From the NCBI GenBank assembly GCA_026008535.1, contig BRKX01000006.1:1696501-1760500 (forward strand): 64,000 nt of DNA. Direction: 5' to 3'. Under the pieces are notes generated by a model that was not told where the DNA came from, ran no database searches, and saw only the letters and a list, made by a program, of their open reading frames with translations. The translations under genes and the position numbers were made by a program. The stretch comes from Perilla frutescens (lineage: Eukaryota > Streptophyta > Magnoliopsida > Lamiales > Lamiaceae). Positions 34,460-47,150 of the stretch are shown piece after piece; the stretch's first letter is position 1, and each line of letters begins with the position of its first letter.

Positions 34460-34850
34460 TCTTTTTTCCTTAAAAAAATACTATGTAATTATGTAAACTC
34501 ATATTATTGCATGAAAATGAGTACTCATCGTTGCAACAGTATAATTTTTACATGAAAATATGCAAACGTTCATAATTAAATTATAATTATTAAAACGTTG
34601 AATTAATTTTATTAAGAACTCAAACGGCTGAAATAAATTATAATTACCCTATATTATTATTATTATAAAATAGAAACCAACGCTCATTGTGTGTAGCAGT
34701 TGCAGAATCATCGTTCTTCTCCATCCTATTCCGATTCCGCAGTTGGTCGATTAATCTCATTCAGAAATATGGTGTATTCGTGCTGATTGATTATCAAATC
34801 CAGTGCTCTACGATTCCGGTTTCAATCTATATCCATAATTCGAAAAAACT
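34460..34850 (+). promoter_or_regulatory. Upstream and leader region of the FRIGIDA-like gene
   Basis: AT-rich up to about 34670, then a more balanced, leader-like sequence to the ATG at 34851. The start of transcription is not fixed. An upstream ATG at 34769 could open a short leader frame. Confidence 0.35.
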
Positions 34851-37800
34851 ATGGCGTTGACGACTGTAAAATCAATCGAGCAGGCGCTCAGCCTCGTCGA
34901 AGAGAAGAAGCAGCGCTTGAAAAAAGCCTTCGAAGAACTGGAGCCACGCTCCTCTTCTCTCTCCTCCTTCAATTTCACATGGACTGATCTCGATTCCTAT
35001 TTCTCCGGCGCTCAATCCGATCTCCGCGACAAATTCTCCGCCCTCCAAGCCCTAGAATCCTCCCAGACCCGCAAACCCAAGCCCGAAAAGCGAAAAGACC
35101 CGTTATTGTCGGAGCCGGTCCCCACCCGACCCGAGCTGAAGTCCCTGTGCGCGAAAATGGATGCGTTGGGCCTGCGTAGATACGTAATTGAATGTCCCAA
35201 GGAAAGGGCTGCAATTAGGGTTGAGTTGGCCGACGCGTTCAAGCACGCGCCGGACGCGGGCTCGATGGTTCTGGATGCGCTGGTGGGATTTTGGGATGGT
35301 AAGTTAGGGTCGGGGTCTAGGCTGAGGACCGCTTGCGTGGTGTTGTTGGAGGAGTTGATGAGGGCTGAGGTGGAGATTGGGGCGGAGGCTAGGGATCGGG
35401 CGAAGGCCGTGGCGGCAGAGTGGAAGGCGAAGATGGCGGGATTGAATGGTGGTGAAGGGGATGAGGAAGGGAAAGAGGAGGACTGGGGTCTGGAGAGGTT
35501 GGGTTATTTGCAGCTCTTGGCTTCTTACAAGCTGTTGAGTGATGTTGGGTTTGAATTCGATGCCAATGAGCTGGTTGATTATGTTGTTTTGAGCGCTCGG
35601 TATCGACAAACTGTTGACTTGTGTCGAGTTCTCTGTCTGGAGACTAAAATTCCTGGTAAATATGGATTAATATGTTTAGTTGTTCTTTTGCATGTTTATG
35701 TTAATGTACATTATATCCTTACTGTTATTCATTGCATTTTGCGTATTGGGCATTTTGTGATGAGATTTGGTTGGTTGTATTTGTTTGGAAGTATGTATTC
35801 TTGTGGATGCATAATAATATCTTAAGAATGTGTCTATTCAATGTTTTGCTGCGATCGTTTAGAGATATTTGTATACATGCTCCTCATTTATCTATGTCTA
35901 ACCCCTTTAAGTAGCGATGGAGTTTTTTACGTGATCTAATGATCCACGATTATCTCATCTGTTATAATGGTGTAAATCTAACTGGAATGGACCATTGAAT
36001 GGAATGCTTATCAAGTTTAAGGAATCAGACAATGGTAAACTTGAGACTGACTTTGGGGGCAAGTGAAGATTCATTATAGTTATTGAAAGCTTTAGATAGA
36101 GAAAATTAGTTGCCTAATCGATTCGGACTGAGATGAGTGACTTTGAATCGAGTTTTCTAGAGACCTCTACATGAATACTAAATATCCCACCAAAAATTAC
36201 TTGATCATCTCGCCAAACTGTTCTAATTCTTTCGTCAGATCAGATCATTCATTATTTTAGAGCTTTTTGCTATGCATATAAGAGGCTGATAGGTATGTGC
36301 ACTAAGTTAAAAAAATAAAAGCTCGTGAAAATGGAATGACCTGACATGACAATATGACATCCATTTCCCACCTATGCTTGATTTCAAAATAAAAATAAAA
36401 ATTACAAATGGTATTAGTTTGTTACTGGACTAAATTACCCTTCATCAATATACCTGTATGCATAGTAGTCAAAACCTTAATAAAAACTCTAAAAAGAAAC
36501 CCTAGAAAAGAAGATTTTAGAGAACAATTTCATGAAGAATATTTATACACCCAACCAATCAGTGGATTAAGCATCTATATAGGTGGAGGTATTTAAGACA
36601 AACATAATATTGATACAATACCTAAAAATGATATTCTAGGCAAACATATTATTAAGTCTTCTCTGCCCAAGCCTAGCAAACGATCCACTAGTGTATTATT
36701 CTTATGGAATATGGAGCAGGGCACAAGAAAAACACAAGATGATAAAATATCATCTTTAGTTTATGCTCACAAATTGAGCCTTCATCAATTCATTTTATGA
36801 GTTGAGGTTTGAGCTAGTTATGATGCCATTGTGTATAGAGAAGTCCCATAATCCCATCATAGGTTTTTGATCTGTTAATGCCTAAACAGTTAATTTCCTA
36901 TGCTCTTTCATTTTTGTGTACATATAATTCAAATTTTGATGGGAGCGACAAATTTATGGTCTCCAACAGATGTTGTACAGAGGCTTGTCAGTAAGGGCAA
37001 ACAACTTTTAGCTCTCAAATTTGTTTTCGAGTTTGAGCTAACTGATGAGTTCCCTCCAGTACCCTTACTGAATGCCTATGTGATGGATTCAAAGAAATCT
37101 TCCCAGAAAGTGCAAAAGAGTGGAAAGAGTTCTCGCCAGTCACTGGTAATACTTTCAAATTTCATTTTCCTTGTATTGTGAGGGTGTCCTTCCTACCATT
37201 GGTGTCTTTCAAAGTTGGTTAGGTTGTAATCACAAAGTTTTTGTATTTATGGTAAATCTGAAGAAGTTTTTGTAATTAGTATGCTCTATCATTGGAAATA
37301 TAGGATGGCGTATGATACACACTATAAAAGCATATTAAATTAAGAGAAAATTCTGTAATTGGTCAACGCAGAGATACTTGTAATAGCTGTTTTCCTTCAA
37401 AGGTTTTATCCCACTTTTAAATTGGAGTCTCTTCTGTTTCTTGAACTTATTCTTATATTTTATTGAAGCTTTCCAATTAAACAAGGTGCCTTAATTCCAA
37501 GACCAAGTTCTTTAACTTCTGGACTTGTTATATCTATGATTCTACAAAAGAGATCCATGCTAAAATAAATAAATAATGCACTAGTAAAAAAAATATAACT
37601 AGCTAGTCAAATTCTACAAAACTAAAAATCTCTATAGATAGCATCCATTAAGTTCTTGAATTCTGATGTCTATAATTCTACAAGAATCATTGCTAAAGCC
37701 AATTAGTCAATGTTGGTAGAAGGGTTATTAGCTCATGAAAACATCTTATCTGCTAGAGATTGTTAGTTTGTTACTGTTGACTGTAAGAGGTCTGGGCTGC

Positions 37801-38432
37801 AGTATATATGCAATGGGGAAGACTTACTTTGCTATGTTCCTCTGTAGAATGATGCTGCAATGAAAGAAATTAGTGCATTGAAGTCGGTGATTAAGTGTGT
37901 CGAGGATCATGGTCTTGAAGCTCAATACCCAAAAGATGAAATGTTGATGCGTATCGAGAAGTTGGAAAAGGAGAAGGCTGACAGGAAAAGACCTCCTGCA
38001 GCTCCTGTACCGAAATCTCAGCAGCTACAAAAGCAACCGAAGCATAATGGGAGTAAGCGAATAAAGGCAGCTGGTGCTCCATCAGCATTTAAAAGGAAAC
38101 TTCATGGGAATCCAGTTGTTCGCCCGTTACACCCATCTTCTGTGATGAGGGCAGGTTTGTTGCCAGATCATGCTGCTCCATACCTTGGTTCACCTTCTGG
38201 AGGGTATGGCATGGCAGGATCTCTTGTGGCTGCTGCCCCATATATGGGCTCAACTGCAGACTTGTATGGGTTGTCGGGAGCCCCTATGGGCTTCTCCGGG
38301 AACCTAAATCCATCAACTTCCAATTCCTATACTTCGGAAACACATGCACAGCCTGGTTATTATAATAGGGCCATGGGTTATGGTGGATACGATGTGTCAT
38401 CTCAATACCCACCAGTGTACTATCCACAGTGA
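34851..38432 (+). CDS. FRL: FRIGIDA-like protein (FRL1/FRL2 type)
   Basis: Three exons, 34851-35655, 36970-37145 and 37848-38432, give 521 aa; junction phases close (CCTG|GTAAAT to CAACAG|AT, then CTG|GTAATA to TGTAG|AAT). The N-terminus (VKSIEQALSLVEEKKQRLKKAF) is a likely coiled coil, as in FRL1/FRL2. The FRIGIDA domain covers about residues 90-385: ELKSLCAKMDALGL, the conserved DVVQRLVSKGKQLLALKFVF and IKCVEDHGLEAQYP. The tail is rich in Pro, Gly and Tyr and ends in a QYPPVYYPQ motif. FRIGIDA relatives act in the nuclear complex that raises FLC transcription and so delays flowering. Whether this species has an FLC target cannot be told here. Exon 1 is GC-rich relative to the window. Confidence 0.92.
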
Positions 38433-38562
38433 TCTGTGGATTCTCAAATTTTGGGTGGTCTTGATGCATGTCTTTGAATAGAATGCTGTTATTTGAAGGC
38501 ATTTCCTGCCTTCTTTATGACCTAGGTTTTGGCATGACGACCAAAGCTGGGTTTTCCTGTAG

Positions 38563-39364
38563 TTGTTGATGACCAAGGAATTCTTGATATATTATCTGGA
38601 TTCTGGGCCAACATACATGGTCCAGATGTTTTTGATTAATATGACTTGTATCATGTTGATCATTCATTTTTTGCTGATCCCATGACCAAATGGGAGCTCC
38701 AATGTTCCTCACAGGACATTGCATCATCCCGATGTTAGTTTAGACCTCATGCAGTTTATTCATTTATTCATTTTGCATAACCATTTTATGCCGTAGAAAC
38801 CGGAAAGTAGCCACTTTCCAGGTTTCTTCAGGCTTAAATTTTCAACTCCTTAGCTATTTAAAATACTGTCTACTGCAGGTCGTTTCTGTTCTTAGTCCCT
38901 CCCATTGGAGAAATGTGCTCTGTTTTTATATCTTTATTTGAGTCCCATAGTGGATTGATGATATGGGTTGTCACATACTTTATCACCACTTTCTTTGTTT
39001 TACAATCTTGAGTTTCCTAGGATGGAAATTCCCCGGCCTTTATGGGGAATATTGCAGATCTTTTCATGGAGTTCTAGTAGACACATGCTATATATGAATC
39101 AGATGCATCTCTTTTAAAATTCTTGTAACAGTATTCCTACGATGACTCCATTACGCTCGATACCCGCCTGGTACAGCTGTGCAATCGCATTTTCCCGAAG
39201 ATTCGGGTCATCATGGCGACACCATACTACGAAGGTAAACTTGTTGACTATCAGACTAGCATCTTCTGGTTTTAGTTTTTTGCTGAGCTATATAACCAGT
39301 ATTTCTTGGCTTTTTCTTCCCATGTTCCGCGGAAGGCGACTGGCTGTGTGGCACCGTGGTCTAA
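38563..39364 (+). pseudogene. Possible decayed exons of an unidentified protein
   Basis: Three exon-like pieces lie downstream of the FRIGIDA-like stop. Piece 1, 38563-38738, follows TTTTCCTGTAG and reads VVDDQGILDILSGFWANIHG, then a TAA at 38637, then a protein-like stretch including DPMTKWELQC. Piece 2, 39132-39234, follows TTGTAACAG and reads YSYDDSITLDTRLVQLC with NRIFPKIRVIMATPYYEG. It joins in phase to piece 3, 39336-39364 (DWLCGTVV and stop). Pieces 2 and 3 have GC-rich third positions, as real exons do. I do not recognise the family. It could equally be part of the FRIGIDA-like 3' UTR. Confidence 0.25.
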
Positions 39365-39705
39365 CACGGAGTCGTGAGACGAACATGAAGAAAGAAAGCC
39401 TCCGTCCACGACTCGGACCTCGTGTTTATGTTGATATCTAGATTGGTGTGGAGCTGTAAATTATGAGGAAACGTGAATTACAATGTGGAGGAGAAGAGAA
39501 ATGAAGGGGGTGAGATTGAATAATTTGAAAGCAGAGTCGCAATCTGTGGAGGAATTAATGTGGTTGGTAATTCTTAACTCGGACACCAACTGTCAAATGT
39601 TGTATGATTGCGGGTGGATGTTTGTGGTCCTAGCATTTTATCATTACCAATCACTCCTCTTTCGACTCTAAATCTCTCTCTTGCATTGCCTTTTCCTCAA
39701 CCTAC

Positions 39706-40085
39706 TTACGCATCAGTACCCAACATTTGTCCTTTTTACATATTTGTCCCGATGTTTCGAAAGTATTACATCAGTATTCAACGTATGGATGATTAACACT
39801 TTTAGCACTAACGTAATTATTCGACGGATAATGACGCGGACTACTGGAAACACGACACTTTTTTTTTAATAGGTGGGAGATTTATTTTCCACATAATTTT
39901 ATTAAATCGAACGAAAATCCACGTAATATTTCTAGCAATCAATTTCATTGTTTGGTTCGTTGAGAAATTACGCTGCTGTTAAAAGTGTTAATTATGCATA
40001 TGTTGCGTATTGATGTGTTACTTTTCAAAACTTGGGGATGAAAATATAAAAATTGACAAACGTTGGGTACTGATATGTAATTAAC
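39706..40085. mobile_element. Inverted-repeat element with TACCCAACGTTTGT-type ends, copy B
   Basis: Left arm CATCAGTACCCAACATTTGTC; right arm GACAAACGTTGGGTACTGAT, inverse. The arms extend inward to about 150 bp, with ATTAACACTTTTAGCA on the left matching TGTTAAAAGTGTTAAT on the right. It is a relative of 4228-4530, non-coding, of uncertain superfamily. Confidence 0.6.
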
Positions 40086-40089
40086 TCAT

Positions 40090-40892
40090 TTTAAATATAT
40101 TATTGGATATGAGTTTGAATTCAGATCGTAACAGATTTTGATCCGTTAAATGACCTTAGTCCTTGTACAAAATTTTATGTCGATATTTTGAATTGGAGTT
40201 TGTTTTCTTAAATATAGTAAATAAATAAGCAAGTGCCTTCATCATTCAATAAGATCTCAAAATCATTCAAATAACTCTTTTAATTATTTAGTGAAATAAA
40301 AACAAAGTGAAAGTCTTGTGTATAAACTATAATATAAATAAAAATAAAATAAAAGTGACGGCTAGAATCATTTGCACGACCCGTATCTATTGACAAGATT
40401 TTACTCCTCTTTTGGCAGACATGAGTTACAAGACAACAAAAAATAAAATAAGCTTTTCTAAAAAATCTCCCCTTTCACAGACTGTAAAATAAAATAAAAT
40501 AATCCAGCAGAGCACCAAAAATATTTTTTTGTTTTTCATAGTTCACCATCAGAAATTGAAATTATGTCGTGCAGGCGTATTACCTTCCACCGTATCGATC
40601 ACGTTGTATGAATATTCATATGTCGGGATTTTTATAATTGGACGTGACACTGCTACACGCGTTATAGAATTTCCCGTTATCTGACGAGAACGGGGTTAAA
40701 TGGAAAATAAAACTGGATAAGAAGGGGAGTAGCCAATGACAACACAGATCCGAATCCAATAAAGTCAACAACGCAGAACTCGAACGGTCCTTTCTCCCCC
40801 CTGAGCCCCTGACAATACGCGAAATTACAATCATGCCCCTCCCCCCTCTTTCCCCATCATCGCAGTTTCTGAAATAATACACCCTCCTTTTT

Positions 40893-40927
<35 letters not shown>

Positions 40928-40948
40928 ATTTCCCCATTTCCTTCTTCA
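40090..40948 (+). promoter_or_regulatory. Promoter and leader region of the WRKY20-type gene
   Basis: A W-box in inverse orientation, AGTCAA (reads TTGACT), lies at 40763-40768, about 190 bp upstream of the start codon. WRKY genes often carry such boxes and are regulated by WRKY factors. A pyrimidine patch, (TC)n at about 40895-40922, lies just before the ATG and suits a plant core promoter or leader. Nothing else is certain. Confidence 0.4.
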
Positions 40949-41023
40949 ATGGTATGGAAGACCACCACTCTCACTCACTGCCTCACTCTTCCCACCCCTC
41001 CGATAATGCTACAACTCACGTGA
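40949..41023 (+). promoter_or_regulatory. Upstream ORF overlapping the WRKY20-type start codon
   Basis: An ATG at 40949, five bases before the chosen start and in another frame, opens a 24-codon reading frame ending with TGA at 41021-41023. It overlaps the first 70 bases of the main frame. If it is in the mature mRNA, it could reduce initiation at the main ATG, which would then depend on leaky scanning. Confidence 0.5.
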
Positions 41024-44000
41024 CTTCAGCTCAGGATCACGTGGCCGATGCCGGCGGATCCACCAACGGAGCTAGGTACCGCCTCATGTCTCCGGCGAAG
41101 CTCCCGATCTCTAGGTCTACTTGCATTACTATCCCTCCCGGTCTCAGTCCGACGTCGTTTCTCGAGTCTCCCGTTCTTCTCTCTAACATCAAGGTCGCCT
41201 TACCCTTTTTCTTCTTAAGATTAGATGCTGCTTTTTTTTTTCCTTTTAATCTCTTTTCTCATTTAACTCTTGCTCTTTTCACTTCTCTAGTGATTGAGTT
41301 AATTTATGCACTGGTTTAGCTGGAAGGATTCAGATTCGGATCCGATGCCGAGTTTAGTGTTGTTTCAAATGCGGAATAAAATTGAAATTCAATTCAACCT
41401 CTTTTGGTAAATTAGGTTATTAACCGCTACTGTGAAAAGTACCCAGCTCCGCCGTTCCTGGTCGCGTGAAATGTGTGTGTGTGTGTGTGAGGGAGAGTGT
41501 GTTTGGTCTCAGCTAGCAAACACGGTGTTGTGCTGACGCAAGGAGTGTGATTTTTTTGTGGAATTTCTCGGAACTCATTGGAATTAACGGGTGGATTTCA
41601 TTACTGATTTGACGTGGGTTCGTTTGCATCATCATGGTGTCGTTGAATAATTTGTCTTTCCCCCATTTAGTGCTAATTTGAGAATATTAAACGTGGAGTG
41701 AATAATATATGTGTCCCGTTGTTGTGTGTGTTTTGGGACCCATGGATTCGGATGCTCGCATTAGAGTGGTATTATATTGGTTTCTAGATGGAATTATCTT
41801 TGGCAACTTTAAACCTTTTGTGGAGACTTGGCAATATGAATCTTTTGAGCTAATGGAGCCTGAAATCGGAAAGACATGGGAATAAAGAGGAATGACCACT
41901 CACAAGTCACAAGGAAGAATATGAAACCATTCGTTCATTAGAATCATAACTGTTCACATTCTGTACTATCGAGAGAAGATGTCTGAGATAAGTAGCAGCA
42001 TCTTAAGAAAGAAAGCTTGCCAATGATCAAAGGAGTGATAGGGTTTTTAGAGAGAGGTTCTAAGTTGCCGTGTTGTTTCTTCACAAATTGAATCTTCCTG
42101 TGCCTAGTGGCATTTGACATTTTTCTTGTGTGTTGGTCCCTGGAGAATATATGGTACATTACAATGTGTGAGCTTCTTGAATGTAGCATTGAATTTTAGA
42201 ATGCATTTGACATTGTCATTTGAAATGCACAAATTTTGTTTTACTTTGCAATTGGAACTTTGAGTTTAGTAACTTTTGAGGTGTCATGCAATGCATCAAA
42301 TTTGTTTTGACTTCTGTGAAGAATGAAAGGAGATCTGATATAGCTAGTGCTGGGTAGGAAAATCTTATTTACTTGAATTCGCTGTTACTTTTACAGGCTG
42401 AGCCTTCTCCAACCACAGGTTCCTTTTTCAAGCCTCAGTTGATGCAAGTATCTGGTGGAAATGCAGCAGTTCCATTAGAGAGAGGTTTCACCTGTGGTAA
42501 CACTATTGATGAAAGATCATCCAGTGGTTTTGAGTTTAGGTTTCATACTGGAGTTAGTTCCACATCAGGATTATCTTCTGCAGGGATGCCGGTAATGTCC
42601 TAAAACTTTCCTTTTGGTCTGAAGATCGTTTTCATTTTTTGTATAGTTTCCAAAAATAAGTATGTGGGCTCAATCAATAGAATGGGTTGCTAGATGATTT
42701 TTAAATTATTTTTATATTGTAAGCTGCATTCCTTACTTCATGGTCTTCAATCAAGTCATTGTTGAACTTATGATTGGCATAATTTGTCTTCAAATGACAA
42801 ACTGGTGGAATTTTGGGTAGGTTTATGGACTTTAGGTCTTTGGTTTTCCATATTTTGGTGGTCTATTGGAAATTGTTTGATGCCTTATATAAGAGGTGAG
42901 TATTTTTATGTCTTGATAATTGTTTTGGTGACAAAAGGTTACATATTTGGAGTGAAGATCTATTTATTAGGATTAGTAAATTCTATCTGACCTACTTAAG
43001 TCAGTGTCTTCATCTCCAACTTTAATGGGTGCAAATCTCAAACTATTGTTTCATGTGAATATTAGGAAAAAATATATGGTCTAATATCTTTTTTCTTTCT
43101 TTTTTTTTTTTTTTGGAAAAGATTCCTCTACGAATGAATCGAAATGGACTAGTTACTCATCAAGATCAGCGATATTCACAATCTGCTGCACCCTCTTCTC
43201 TATCATCACAATCTCTTGCAGTAGCTCGACAGGATTCATCTGCCTATGATAATATTGATGAATTAAATCAAGGAGGACAGTCCAACACAGGTACTCAAGC
43301 ATCAGTGTCTGAGCATAAAGAAAACAGCTCATCAGTCTCAGCTGAAAAAACATCAGAAGATGGGTATAACTGGAGAAAATATGGGCAGAAACTGGTAAAA
43401 GGAAGTGAGTTTCCGCGAAGTTACTACAAATGTACATATCCTAACTGTGAGGTGAAAAAGATATTTGAACGATCTCCAAGTGGACAGATTACAGAAATTG
43501 TGTACAAGGGTTCACATGATCATCCCAAACCTCAAAGTGCACGTCGGCACAATCCTGGGGCTCTTTTGTCCATTCAAGAGGATAAATTGGACAAGGGGTT
43601 ATCATTGTCTGGTCAAGAGGGTAATTGGCCTGACTTTCTTGTTCTTTTTTGTTTGAACATTTAAATACACTATCATGAGAAACCTATACCATTATCTAAG
43701 CTATAGGCGCGTAGATATACTCAAACATAAGCACGGTAGATGTTCAACAATCCAAATTTGATTCGATCATTGGTAGCTCAAATGGACGTAGATAAGGTTT
43801 ATGCAATCCATTTTTATTGATTGATGTGATTTAAATGATGGCATTAAGTTCCAAATGATAAGAGTGACGTATTGGAGTTTCCTATGAAGTTTCCCAAAGA
43901 TCATTTTAGCTTTTCTGAGCTGTATTCTGGTTGTAAAAAGTAAAAATGAATTTAATGTGGTAAAGATTCTGTTTATTATTAAGTTCTTAAAAAGTGAAGG

Positions 44001-44067
44001 ATTTCTTGAGGCTTTATAAAGTCCCCCAAAGCTAAATATTTCCTCCTGTTTTTTATTACACAAAACG

Positions 44068-44127
<60 letters not shown>

Positions 44128-47024
44128 CGCTCGCTCTCTCGCTCTAAACATATCTCACCAAGTTGCAAATTATCTTTTCTGCTCTCCATTGTTTGTGGTC
44201 ATGTCAAAATGTCTGGCTATTTATACGTGTCGATCTTTTGGTAAGTTATTCCTAGAAAGAATCGTAGAATTCAAGTAAACAAAGATATGCTTCGTCCTTT
44301 ACATTTTATGCTCACGTGTTCCTTCTCAACTTACCATCATGGTGAATATGTAGATCATTAATTGCATATGATCACGTGTTCAGCTAAATTTAGTTATTCC
44401 GTATGATCACATTTGAAAGTATATATGTGTCTAACTTCTATGAAATTTTATTTACTGTTTTGTTGAAGATAAGACGAACACCAATAATATGGAGCAAAGT
44501 GGATCTCCCATGTTGTCACCTCTGCAAGCAAATGAGGAGGGAATAGATGGTACAGGTCCACAGTTTCAGGGCATCAATGATGATGTTGAAGATGATGATC
44601 CTTACTTGAAACGGAGGTATGTACTTTTATAATATTTCTTATATATTTTTATTATTATCTTATGGTGTATATTGGTGAACAATCTGAGCAGGAAAATGGA
44701 GGATGGTATTGATGTTACACCTGTTGTTAAACCCATTCGTGAACCACGAGTTGTTGTTCAAACTGTGAGTGAGGTTGATATACTGGATGATGGATACCGC
44801 TGGCGCAAGTATGGCCAGAAAGTGGTCCGAGGCAATCCAAATCCTAGGTAAGTAGAAAATTGATGCTTCTTCTAGATTGGCCAAAATGCATATCCTGATG
44901 AAAGATAAAAACTGATACATGGAACGTTAACTCTGAATGGTCAGTATGAAGATAAAAACTGCAAGAGTAAAAAAACAAAAAAGAAAGAAAAACAATGAGT
45001 TGCATGCGGAAACATTCTATCATGGTTGATTAATGTTGGGTTGTGGGGGCTGTTGATAGAAACCGAAAAACACGTTATGTCCCAACTTATGGTGATGTGG
45101 CAGCGACTAAAATTGTGCTAATTTGCTTATTCTACAGATAACTTACAAACGAACATGTGACAATTCTATTATATAGGTGGTGGTTGCATATCATCTAATC
45201 ACGTACCATTCAGTAGAAATTATCAGTATATTGAATATGAGTTGGTGCTTAATTTTTTGTAGCATGATTCATCCAATGTTTTCAAAGCACCAAGCTGTTA
45301 GTGTTTATACTCTGTAAGAGCACACTGTTTTCACCATTTGTTTCTTCATGGATTCCTCAGAGACACGTGTCTTAGAGACTAGAGTGAAGCTTTCTTGTTT
45401 ATGAATGAGAACATGATTTCATTAAAATAAACAGTCTCCCATCACCCAGCTATTATATTAGTAATTTGTCCATTCAATAAAAGGCTTTGATTAAATTTGG
45501 TACATTTTGAAACAGTGAAGTCTGCTAAGTATTTTTTGTCCTCGGTTATCTTTAGATTTGTGCATTTGGTTACGATTGATCAGAATTTGGACAACCCCCT
45601 TCATGTGAAATTATTTGGCATCCGTAACTTGTTAATAACTATTTCGGGGAATGTTCTAATTTCCTCTTAAATGAAATCATGCATTTAATAGCTCTTTGGC
45701 CCTAAAATCCATTTATCCCCCCCCCCCCCCCACCACATAAGAATCTTATTTATTATTTATACAGTCTTAATTTACCAGTTTATTTAAAAAATGTGTTGTG
45801 TTTAATGTATATATGTAGGGTAAATGTACATTTATATTCCAAAGTATAGCTATTTTTTTTTCCAAAAATGACCCATACTACGGATAATTACAATAGAATA
45901 CCTGAATTATCAGTTTGTTATTTTTCACTTAAAAAAAGTTATTTTAATCCAACACTGGCCCATATTTCCGATGATGAGGTTCACGAAAACATTATGTTGG
46001 AAATACAAAAATAATCATACAGGCAAATCTTTCGATATTCTGTTCCTTGATGGCAAAATTTATGTGTATCGAAACTGCATCAGTAAAATGGTTTATGGAA
46101 GGATAAAAAAGTTAAAGAGAATGACAGTTAAATGATCTAGTCAATTCACTTTCAGGTTTTCCTAACTGTTCTTTCTTGTTCATACCTAATACTTTCCATA
46201 AAAGTCAGAAGGAGCTCAATTGAATGACAGCCACCTATTCTTCTTGATTTGTAGCTAGATATGCCGTCTTATATAAGTTTTTGACCAAATGTAGTAAAGC
46301 TATCTGCAACCTTTCTACAACTCAAAACTGATTGTAAGATCTTTTTCCTTGTATGTGGAGACAGATTATATTCACTTTCCTCTCCCTTTCAATGTGCAAA
46401 ACCTAGTTCCCAAAATTTAATCTGTTAAACTTAAAGCTCTTAAAAATCTGTATTTCCTCCTTTGTTTTATGCTGGTGAAAACCTAAGAGTGATAAGATTG
46501 CAGAGTTAGAGATCCTAATTGTGGTTTGGACTGCGTGCTTGTTTTATGATCCATACAGGAGTTACTACAAGTGCACAAATGCTGGATGCCCGGTGAGGAA
46601 GCACGTGGAGAGGGCGTCTCATGACCCGAAAGCAGTTATAACAACGTACGAGGGGAAGCACAACCACGATGTCCCTACTGCGAGGAACAACAGCCATGAA
46701 TTCGCTGGAAGTACAGCAGCAAGCAAGATGATGATGCGGGGGGCACAAGAGAGGAGCAGCAGCAGCAGCTCGATGACAATTAGCCTAGACCTGGGCGTTG
46801 GAATCGGGCGAGCAGGCGAAAACAGTAGAAGTGATGAAGGTGTGGATGGGAATGCAGGTGCACGAAGCCAAATGGGGTCGAATCAAATCCCAGTGTGCTA
46901 TGATATTGTAAACGGAGGGTTGAATCTGTATGGAAATAGAGAAACTCGTGATTTTCAGACGCCACCCATAAATGCCTCTAACCAATGTCCCCAAAACCTT
47001 GGAAGAATACTTATGGGGCCTTAA
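40954..47024 (+). CDS. WRKY20: Group I WRKY transcription factor, WRKY20 type
   Basis: Six exons, 40954-41193, 42397-42591, 43122-43620, 44469-44616, 44692-44847 and 46559-47024, join in phase to 567 aa. Two WRKY domains are present. The first has WRKYGQK at 229-235 and zinc ligands C249, C254, H277 and H279. The second has WRKYGQK at 398-404 and C418, C423, H447 and H449. The intron after NPNPR in the second domain is the classic conserved WRKY intron. The N-terminus has LMSPAKLPISRS and PPGLSPTSFLESPVLLSNIK, the SP-rich block expected in this subgroup and often a MAP-kinase target. A KRRK stretch (about 359-362) is a likely nuclear signal. The tail ends NLGRILMGP, close to Arabidopsis WRKY20. 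It binds W-box promoters. The exon 1 donor (AAG|GTCGCC) is weak, the only soft spot in the model. Confidence 0.95.
44070..44145. repeat. (TC)n tract in WRKY20 intron 3
   Basis: A long TC dinucleotide run with GCTC interruptions at its right end. It produces a spurious Arg/Glu-rich frame on the opposite strand. Confidence 0.9.
45717..45731. repeat. Poly-C run in WRKY20 intron 5
   Basis: Fifteen consecutive C, unusual in this AT-rich DNA. It lies inside a 1.7-kb intron and is a likely site of length variation or assembly error. Confidence 0.85.
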
Positions 47025-47109
47025 AATTGTTGCTGAATAATGAATATATATTATCCAAAATAATTCTTATTTTTCCAGCTTTTATTTAGTAAATCCAACT
47101 GATTTCAAG

Positions 47110-47111
<2 letters not shown>

Positions 47112-47149
<38 letters not shown>
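47112..47149. repeat. (CT)n tract downstream of WRKY20
   Basis: A perfect CT dinucleotide run in the presumed 3' UTR. Confidence 0.9.

Positions 47150-47150
<1 letters not shown>

Noticed and set aside
34851..38432. Assignment of the FRIGIDA-like gene to FRL3 or FRL4
   Set aside because: The N-terminus (VKSIEQALSLVEEKKQ) resembles FRL1/FRL2 as I recall them and not the FRL3 or FRL4 starts, so a more exact name is not claimed.
43767..44189. 140-codon frame with Arg/Glu repeats
   Set aside because: Produced by the (TC)n microsatellite in a WRKY20 intron.
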